Positions 58,556 to 64,000 of a stretch of DNA of 64,000 nucleotides are shown here, piece after piece. The notes below the pieces were generated by a model. The model was not told the origin of the DNA. It did no database searches and saw only the letters and a program-made list of their open reading frames with translations. The translations under genes and the position numbers were made by a program. This DNA is from Shinella zoogloeoides (GTDB lineage Bacteria; Pseudomonadota; Alphaproteobacteria; Rhizobiales; Rhizobiaceae), in NCBI RefSeq assembly GCF_030733845.1, contig NZ_CP132311.1:2979501-3043500 (forward strand), given 5' to 3'. Numbering within the stretch: the first letter of the stretch is position 1; each line of letters begins with the position of its first letter.

Positions 58556-59437
58556 TCAGCCGGCGCCGGCGGCTTCCGAGTTCTGCCGGCGCCACTCCGT
58601 TGGGGAGAGGCCCATCCGCTTGCGGAAGAAGCGCGAAAAATAGGCCGGATCCTCGAAACCGATCTCCCGGCCGATATCCTCCACCGGACGGATGGTGAAG
58701 CGCAGCAGGCGCTTGGCCTCCAGCAGGCGGCGCTCCAGCACCATGTCCTTCACCGTCTGACCGAAGACGGTGCGCGCCGCCTTGTCGAGCAGATGCGGCG
58801 TCGTCGCCAGCGTCTCGACATAGCGCCCGACCGGCCAATCCTCGCGGTAATGGCGGTCGATGGCACGGCGCAGGTCCAGCCCAAGCATCACGGCAGGCGA
58901 AGCGCCTTCGAAGCCGACCTTGCCGCCGAGCCGCGCCATCAGCGACAGCACCACGCCAATCAACCCCGCCAGCACCCGCTCGCTCGCCGCCGCCCCGTCG
59001 CGATATTCCTCCATGACCATGTCGAGCAGCGCACCGACCTTAGACCAGCCGGGCACACCTGCCTCACCGGACAGCAGCATCGGCGCATCGAGCGCCAGAT
59101 CCACCTGCGGCGCCATCGCCCTCAGCAGGTCGTCCGAGACCGAGACGACGATGGCATCCGCCTGCTCGTCCACATCGAAGCCATGCACCACGTTGCTCGG
59201 CACGAAGCTGATCGCCGGAGCGGAAAAATTCCAAGTGCGATCCTCGATTCGGTAGCGCCCTTCGCCCTTGTACCAAAAAGTGATCTGCCCCATCAGCGGG
59301 TGCTTGTGCGGTGCGACGCGGCCGAAATGCAAGCTCCTGCGCTCCATCACCGTTTCGACATGCAGGAAGCCGACGTCGAGCGCGCGGCTCGGCTCGCCGT
59401 AGACGAAGAAGGCGGGGACATCGTTGCGGGCGCTCAT
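58556..59437 (-). CDS. AraC-family regulator of the hpa genes
   Basis: Regulator of 293 residues. An N-terminal cupin-like sensing region (HFGRVAPHKHPLMGQITFWYKGEGRY) is followed by a C-terminal AraC domain (EDIGREIGFEDPAYFSRFFRKRMGLSPTEWRR). It resembles PobR/HpaA-type aromatic-acid regulators. Divergent from hpaB across 92 bp, so it probably activates hpaBC in response to 4-hydroxyphenylacetate. Confidence 0.82.
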   Translation of the reverse strand: MSARNDVPAFFVYGEPSRALDVGFLHVETVMERRSLHFGRVAPHKHPLMGQITFWYKGEGRYRIEDRTWNFSAPAISFVPSNVVHGFDVDEQADAIVVSVSDDLLRAMAPQVDLALDAPMLLSGEAGVPGWSKVGALLDMVMEEYRDGAAASERVLAGLIGVVLSLMARLGGKVGFEGASPAVMLGLDLRRAIDRHYREDWPVGRYVETLATTPHLLDKAARTVFGQTVKDMVLERRLLEAKRLLRFTIRPVEDIGREIGFEDPAYFSRFFRKRMGLSPTEWRRQNSEAAGAG

Positions 59438-59529
59438 GCCGGAAAAAGTACCAGCGAATTGGCCTCTTTGTCCATGGCGCTCCGCCCAGTGTCGACTTAG
59501 CGTTTGTCAGGATTTTGGAGGAGACAGCC

Positions 59530-61089
59530 ATGCGCGCGGAAGACCATCGCAACGACAAGACACGGCCGTTCACCGGCGCCGAATATCTCGCCAGCCTCAG
59601 GGACGGGCGCGAGGTCTATATCAATGGCGAACGCATCGCCGATGTCACCAGCCATCCCTCGATGCGCAATTCGGCCCGCTCGATCGCCCGCATGTACGAC
59701 GCGCTGCACGACCCAAAACGTAAGGAAAGACTTACATCGCAGACCGACACCGGCTCGGGCGGCTACACGCACAAATATTTCCGCGTCGCCCATTCCGCCG
59801 ACGACCTCGTCGCCCAGCAGGGCGCCATCGCCGACTGGGCGCGCATGTCCTACGGCTGGATGGGCCGCACGGCGGACTACAAGGCCGCGCTGATGAACAC
59901 GCTCGGCGCGAACGCCGACTGGTACGGCCCCTTCAAGGACAACGCCCTTTCCTGGCACAAGCGCGCGCAGGAAAGCGTGCTCTTCATGAACCACGCCATC
60001 GTCAACCCGCCGATCGACCGCCACAAGCCGGCCGATGCGGTGAAGGACGTCTTCGTGCACATCATCAAGGAGACGGATGCCGGCATCTACGTCTCGGGCG
60101 CCAAGGTCGTCGCCACCTCCTCGGCGCTGACGCACTACAATTTCCTCGCCCAGAGTTCGGCGACCGTCACCGAGGACCCTTCCCTCTCCGTCATGTTCAT
60201 CGTGCCGATGAATGCGCCGGGCGTGAAAATGTTCTGCCGCGTCTCCTATGAGCAGACGGCCGCGACCGCCGCCCATCCCTTCGACTATCCGCTCTCCTCG
60301 CGCTTCGACGAGAACGACGCGATCCTCGTGCTCGACAACGTCTTCATCCCCTGGGAGGACGTGCTGGTCCTGCGCGATGCGGCAAAAATCCTCTCCTTCC
60401 ATCCCGCCTCCGGCTTCATGCACGGCTATTGCTTCCAGGGCTGCACGCGGCTTGCGGTAAAGATGGATTTCCTCGCAGGCCTGCTGGCAAAAGCCCTGCG
60501 CGCCACCGGAGGCGATGCCTTCCGCGGCAACCAGACGATGCTCGGCGAGGTCATCGCCATCCGCCACCAGTTCTGGTCCTTCTCCAACGCCATGGCCTAT
60601 AATCCGATTCCCTGGGCGAACGGTGCGGTGCTGCCGAACCTGGAAGCGGCGCTCTGCTACCGCACCTTCATGTCCGAGGCCTATCCGAAGGTCATCGACA
60701 TCGTGCGCCGCACGGTCGCCTCGGGCCTCATCTACCTGCCCTCTTCCGCGAAGGACTTTGCCAACCCGGAGATCGATCGCTACCTCGCGCAATATGTCCG
60801 CGGCTCGAACGATATGGGCCATATCGAGCGCATCAAGATCATGAAGCTGCTGTGGGACGCGACCGGCACCGAATTCGGCGGCCGCCACGCGCTCTACGAG
60901 CTGAACTATGCCGGCGCGCCGGAGGAGGTTCGCCTGCAGGTGCTGAAGGGCGCCGAGCGCGGCGGGCGGCTCAAGGAAATGGAAGCCCTCGTCGACCAGT
61001 GCATGGCCGACTACGACGAGACCGGCTGGACGGGCGACACCTGGCTGCCGCCGCTCGGCGATACCGCCGTGCGCGACGCCGCCGAGTGA
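59530..61089 (+). CDS. hpaB: 4-hydroxyphenylacetate 3-monooxygenase, oxygenase subunit HpaB
   Basis: FADH2-dependent monooxygenase of 519 residues that makes 3,4-dihydroxyphenylacetate. Family motifs include GAEYLASLRDGREVYINGERI, YTHKYFRVA, WARMSYGWMGRTADYKA, and the C-terminal GTEFGGRHALYELNYAG. The ATG follows TTGGAGGAGACAGCC; an in-frame extension upstream is not coding-like. It is 10 nt before hpaC. Confidence 0.94.
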   Translation: MRAEDHRNDKTRPFTGAEYLASLRDGREVYINGERIADVTSHPSMRNSARSIARMYDALHDPKRKERLTSQTDTGSGGYTHKYFRVAHSADDLVAQQGAIADWARMSYGWMGRTADYKAALMNTLGANADWYGPFKDNALSWHKRAQESVLFMNHAIVNPPIDRHKPADAVKDVFVHIIKETDAGIYVSGAKVVATSSALTHYNFLAQSSATVTEDPSLSVMFIVPMNAPGVKMFCRVSYEQTAATAAHPFDYPLSSRFDENDAILVLDNVFIPWEDVLVLRDAAKILSFHPASGFMHGYCFQGCTRLAVKMDFLAGLLAKALRATGGDAFRGNQTMLGEVIAIRHQFWSFSNAMAYNPIPWANGAVLPNLEAALCYRTFMSEAYPKVIDIVRRTVASGLIYLPSSAKDFANPEIDRYLAQYVRGSNDMGHIERIKIMKLLWDATGTEFGGRHALYELNYAGAPEEVRLQVLKGAERGGRLKEMEALVDQCMADYDETGWTGDTWLPPLGDTAVRDAAE

Positions 61090-61099
61090 GGGCCGCACC

Positions 61100-61612
61100 A
61101 TGGAAACCGAGATTTCCCGAACCGAGTTCCGCAACGCGATGGCGCGGGTCTGCGCACCCGTCAACGTGATCACCACCAAGGGAGAAGCCGGCCGCGGCGG
61201 CTTCACCGCCACCGCCATGTGCTCCGTGACGGACGAGCCGCCGACGCTGCTCGTCTGCATGAACAGCCGCTCGGCACAGACCGAGCTCTTCATCGAGAAC
61301 GGCCGCTTCTGCGTGAACGTGCTGACGCAGGAGCACAAGACGCTCGCCGCCTCCTTCGCGGGGCGCGAGGCGGATATGGAGGCACGCTATGCCGACGCCG
61401 AGTGGACCGACCTGCCCTCCGGCAACCAGGCGCTGGCCGACGCCATCGTCTCCTTCGACTGCAAGCTGACGGAGGCGCGCCTCGTCGGCACGCACAACAT
61501 CCTCATCGGCGAAGTCGTGGATATCCGCTGCCGGCGCGATGGGCATGCACTCCTCTACTTCGACCGCAACTACGTGCATGTGCCGACCCAGACGGGCAGT
61601 TTCGGGGGCTGA
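61100..61612 (+). CDS. hpaC: 4-hydroxyphenylacetate 3-monooxygenase, flavin reductase HpaC
   Basis: Flavin reductase of 170 residues that supplies reduced FAD to HpaB. The flavin_reduct motifs are APVNVITTKGEAGRGGFTATAMCSVTDEPPTLLVC and FCVNVLTQEHKTLAASFAG. It lies directly downstream of hpaB, as usual. Confidence 0.92.
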   Translation: METEISRTEFRNAMARVCAPVNVITTKGEAGRGGFTATAMCSVTDEPPTLLVCMNSRSAQTELFIENGRFCVNVLTQEHKTLAASFAGREADMEARYADAEWTDLPSGNQALADAIVSFDCKLTEARLVGTHNILIGEVVDIRCRRDGHALLYFDRNYVHVPTQTGSFGG

Positions 61613-61642
61613 CGCGGCAAAGCCTCTTGACAATGGTCTTTC

Positions 61643-61660
61643 TATTTAACATGTTAAATA
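61643..61660. promoter_or_regulatory. Perfect 18-bp palindrome in the hpaF promoter
   Basis: TATTTAACATGTTAAATA is a perfect palindrome between hpaC and hpaF. TTGACA lies at 61627-61632, so the palindrome covers the expected -10 region. It looks like a MarR-family operator; HpaR/HpcR of the MarR family represses homoprotocatechuate genes in other bacteria. No marR gene is present in the window. Repressor assignment is inferred. Confidence 0.7.
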
Positions 61661-61684
61661 AAAAGCTGCATGCCGGGAGGAAGA

Positions 61685-62071
61685 ATGCCGCACTTGACAG
61701 TGGAATATTCGGCCAATCTGGAAGGCCGCACCGATCTCGACGCGCTCTGCGCCGGGCTCCTGGAAACGCTGCTCGAAACCGGCCTCTTCGAACTCGGCGC
61801 GCCGAGGGTCCGGGCGCTCCGGGCCGATCACTATGCCATCGCCGACCGCCTGCCGGAAAATGCCTTCATCGACCTGAACCTGCGCATCGGCAAGGGCCGC
61901 AGCGCGCAGGAGAAGAAGCGCACCGGCGATGCGCTCTTTGCGACCGCCGGCCGGCTGCTCGCTCCCCTCTTCGAGACGCCGCACTTCGCGCTGTCGCTCG
62001 AAATCCGCGAGATCGACGCGGAGCTGAGCTGGAAGAAGAACGCCATCCATCCCCGCCTGCGCGGCCAGTAA
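61685..62071 (+). CDS. hpaF: 5-carboxymethyl-2-hydroxymuconate delta-isomerase HpaF
   Basis: Small isomerase of 128 residues in the tautomerase family. It begins with catalytic Pro1 (MPHLTVEYSANLEGR). The ATG follows GGGAGGAAGA. It acts after HpaD and HpaE in the homoprotocatechuate meta-cleavage route. It is 72 nt after hpaC, across a palindromic promoter. Confidence 0.92.
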   Translation: MPHLTVEYSANLEGRTDLDALCAGLLETLLETGLFELGAPRVRALRADHYAIADRLPENAFIDLNLRIGKGRSAQEKKRTGDALFATAGRLLAPLFETPHFALSLEIREIDAELSWKKNAIHPRLRGQ

Positions 62072-62093
62072 CCGAAATTCCCAGGAAAACATC

Positions 62094-63611
62094 ATGTCGA
62101 AACTTCAGGAAAACATCGCCAAGGCGGAGGCCTATCTTGCCCGCTTCAAGGAGAACGGCGTTCTGAACCGCATCGCCGGCGAGGACGTGCCGGCCGAGGG
62201 CGGTGCGACCTTCGAGACCATTTCCCCCGTCGACCTGAAGCCGCTGGCGACCGTCGCCAAGGGCGCGGCCGCCGATATCGACCGCGCCGCCAAGGCCGCG
62301 AAAGCCGCCTTTGCCGATTGGGCCGCCATGCCCGGAGACGCGCGCAAGAAGCTGCTGCACAAGATCGCCGACGCCATCGTGGCGCGGGCGGAAGAGATCG
62401 CCTTCGTCGAATGCATGGATACGGGGCAGTCGCTGCGCTTCATGGCCAAGGCCGCGCTACGCGGGGCGGAAAACTTCCGCTTCTTCGCCGATCGCGCGCC
62501 GCAGGCCCGCGACGGCAAGACGCTGCGCACGGAGACCCAGGTCAACATGACGACCCGCACGCCGATCGGCCCGGTCGGCATCATCACACCCTGGAACACG
62601 CCCTTCATGCTCTCGACGTGGAAGATCGCCCCGGCGCTCGCCGCCGGCTGCACCATCGTCCACAAGCCGGCCGAGTTCTCGCCGCTGACGGCACGCCTGC
62701 TGGTCGAGATCGCCGAAGAGGCCGGCCTGCCGAAGGGCGTGTGGAACCTCGTCAACGGCTTCGGCGAGGATGCCGGCAGGGCGCTGACCGAGCACCCCCT
62801 GATCAAGGCCATCGGCTTCGTCGGCGAAAGCCGCACCGGCTCGATGATCATGAAACAGGGTGCCGACACGCTGAAGCGCGTCCATTTCGAGCTCGGCGGC
62901 AAGAACCCCGTTATCGTCTTCGCCGATGCGGATCTGGAGCGCGCGGCCGACGCCGCCGTCTTCATGATCTATTCGCTGAACGGCGAGCGCTGCACCTCCT
63001 CCTCGCGCCTGCTGGTGGAAGACAGCATCTATGACCGTTTCACCGCCCTCGTCGCGGAAAAGGCGAAACGCATAAAGGTCGGCCATCCGCTTGACCCGGA
63101 AACCGTCGTCGGCCCGCTGATCCATCCGGTGCATGAGAAGAAGGTTCTCGAATATATCGAGATCGGCCGCAAGGAAGGCGCGACGGTCGCGGCGGGCGGC
63201 GAGAAATTCGCCGGCCCCGGCGGCGGTTGCTACGTCTCGCCGACGCTGTTCACCGGCGCGACCAACGCCATGCGCGTCGCGCAGGAAGAAATCTTCGGGC
63301 CGGTGCTGACGGCCATTCCGTTCAAGGACGAGGCCGAGGCACTGTCGCTCGCCAACGACATCCAGTACGGCCTCACCGGCTACCTCTGGACATCAGACGT
63401 CACCCGCGCCTTCCGCTTCACCGACCGTCTCGACGCGGGCATGATCTGGGTGAACTCGGAAAACGTGCGCCACCTGCCGACGCCCTTTGGCGGCGTCAAG
63501 AATTCCGGCATCGGCCGCGACGGCGGCGACTGGTCCTTCGACTTCTACATGGAGACGAAGAATATCGCCTTCGCCACGAGCGCCCACGCAATCCCGAAAC
63601 TCGGCGGCTAG
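62094..63611 (+). CDS. hpaE: 5-carboxymethyl-2-hydroxymuconate semialdehyde dehydrogenase HpaE
   Basis: ALDH of 505 residues that oxidises the ring-cleavage product. Motifs: TPWNTPFMLSTWKIAPALAAG, FVGESRTGS, the base Glu in FELGGKNPV and Cys in LNGERCTSSSRL. C-terminal sequence PFGGVKNSGIGRDGGDWSFDFYMETKNI fits HpaE. Its stop lies inside a tandem duplication of 27 bp. Confidence 0.93.
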   Translation: MSKLQENIAKAEAYLARFKENGVLNRIAGEDVPAEGGATFETISPVDLKPLATVAKGAAADIDRAAKAAKAAFADWAAMPGDARKKLLHKIADAIVARAEEIAFVECMDTGQSLRFMAKAALRGAENFRFFADRAPQARDGKTLRTETQVNMTTRTPIGPVGIITPWNTPFMLSTWKIAPALAAGCTIVHKPAEFSPLTARLLVEIAEEAGLPKGVWNLVNGFGEDAGRALTEHPLIKAIGFVGESRTGSMIMKQGADTLKRVHFELGGKNPVIVFADADLERAADAAVFMIYSLNGERCTSSSRLLVEDSIYDRFTALVAEKAKRIKVGHPLDPETVVGPLIHPVHEKKVLEYIEIGRKEGATVAAGGEKFAGPGGGCYVSPTLFTGATNAMRVAQEEIFGPVLTAIPFKDEAEALSLANDIQYGLTGYLWTSDVTRAFRFTDRLDAGMIWVNSENVRHLPTPFGGVKNSGIGRDGGDWSFDFYMETKNIAFATSAHAIPKLGG

Positions 63612-63646
63612 GCCGCCGGCCCGAAACTCGGCGGCTGATCCGCCGG
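63593..63646. repeat. 27-bp tandem duplication across the hpaE stop
   Basis: A 27-bp unit starting CCCGAAACTCGGCGGCT is repeated directly (63593-63619 and 63620-63646) with three differences next to the stop. Each copy encodes the C-terminal PKLGG-like residues followed by a stop in its own frame and can fold through GGCGG/CCGCC. Probably a recent duplication. Confidence 0.75.
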
Positions 63647-63698
63647 AAACAGACTGCGCCCGACCTCGGCCTGCCGGGGCGGGCTTGAGGAGGAACCC

Positions 63699-64000
63699 AT
63701 GCCCGTACCCCAGCCCAATCTCTACCCGCCCTTCAACATCGTGCGCCTCAGCCATGTCGAATTCGGCGTCACCGACCTTGCGAAATCCCGCGCCTTCTAT
63801 GTCGATACGCTCGGCCTGCAGGTCACGGACGAGACGGCCGACACGATCTACCTGCGCGCCATGGAAGAGCGCGGCCACCATTGCATCGTCTTGAAGAAAT
63901 CCGGCAAGCCGGAAGCCCGCGACCTCGGCTTCAAGGTGTTCGACGACGAGGACCTCGAAAAGGCCGTGCATTTCTTCAAGGGCAAGGGCCTGCCGGTGGA
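63699..64000 (+). CDS. hpaD: 3,4-dihydroxyphenylacetate 2,3-dioxygenase HpaD, 3' part outside window
   Basis: The first 100 codons of a VOC-fold extradiol dioxygenase. Visible: NIVRLSHVEFGVTDLAKSRAFYVDTLGLQVTDETADTIYLRAMEERGHHCIVL, typical of the type I homoprotocatechuate enzyme. Iron ligands lie further downstream, outside the window. The ATG follows TTGAGGAGGAACCC. It cleaves the ring made by HpaBC. Confidence 0.85.
   Translation, partial: MPVPQPNLYPPFNIVRLSHVEFGVTDLAKSRAFYVDTLGLQVTDETADTIYLRAMEERGHHCIVLKKSGKPEARDLGFKVFDDEDLEKAVHFFKGKGLPV

Noticed and set aside
63593..63646. CRISPR-like or mobile-element repeat
   Set aside because: Only two adjacent copies of a unit derived from hpaE itself; a local tandem duplication explains it.

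Overview
The window is GC-rich, densely coding DNA that fits a rhizobial alphaproteobacterium, probably Rhizobiaceae; genus not determined. The pointers are the thiC-thiO-thiS-thiG-thiE order behind a TPP riboswitch, a PraR-type XRE regulator, an alphaproteobacterial-style paa cluster with a PaaR-like TetR regulator, and one copy of a 'GCAATTCC...GGAATTGC' intergenic repeat typical of these genomes. I saw no rRNA, tRNA, CRISPR array, transposase or phage gene.

Layout. 1-3.7 kb: YehZYXW/OsmU-type osmoprotectant importer (minus strand). 4.0-5.9 kb: DUF4126 membrane protein and an FAD disulfide oxidoreductase, ended by a bidirectional terminator. 5.9-10.4 kb (minus): copper amine oxidase, aldehyde dehydrogenase and a FeaR-like regulator, which convert phenethylamine or tyramine to phenylacetate or 4-hydroxyphenylacetate. 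10.4-31.7 kb: phenylacetate (paa) island. It holds paaN, a Liv-type ABC importer and a fused hydratase/dehydrogenase on the minus strand; paaG-paaI-paaK-paaR on the plus strand; then thioesterase, paaZ, an extra PF05138 protein, paaEDCBA, paaJ and paaX on the minus strand. Matching TetR-type operators lie in the paaN/paaG divergent region and before paaJ. 31.8-43.5 kb: CHASE-PAS-GGDEF-EAL protein, CofD/YvcK-like protein behind a peptide ABC importer, and a cystine-type importer.

43.6-48.6 kb is the most novel part: a compact candidate RiPP (ribosomally made, modified peptide) locus. It has an XRE regulator, a SARP-TolB-like-TPR regulator, an 83-residue precursor candidate ending in two PSGGFYDT units, a YcaO protein and a TfuA protein. 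The YcaO-TfuA pair is known for peptide backbone thioamidation. A perfect 10-bp hairpin separates precursor and YcaO, and three GTCACGC heptamers precede a nearby small gene.

48.8-51.4 kb: YqaA-like membrane protein, ECF sigma/anti-sigma pair, Bax-inhibitor-1-like protein. 51.5-56.1 kb: TPP riboswitch and thiCOSGE. 56.1-58.6 kb: amidohydrolase, TrmO, a His-rich NfeR/YqjI-like PadR regulator and DUF2218. 58.6-64 kb: 4-hydroxyphenylacetate (hpa) genes, running off the end inside hpaD.

The amine oxidase/dehydrogenase pair can feed both aromatic routes: phenethylamine to phenylacetate (paa) and tyramine to 4-hydroxyphenylacetate (hpa). A second theme is that all four ABC operons and the RiPP operon carry a stable stem-loop just after the gene whose product is needed in excess (binding protein or precursor).
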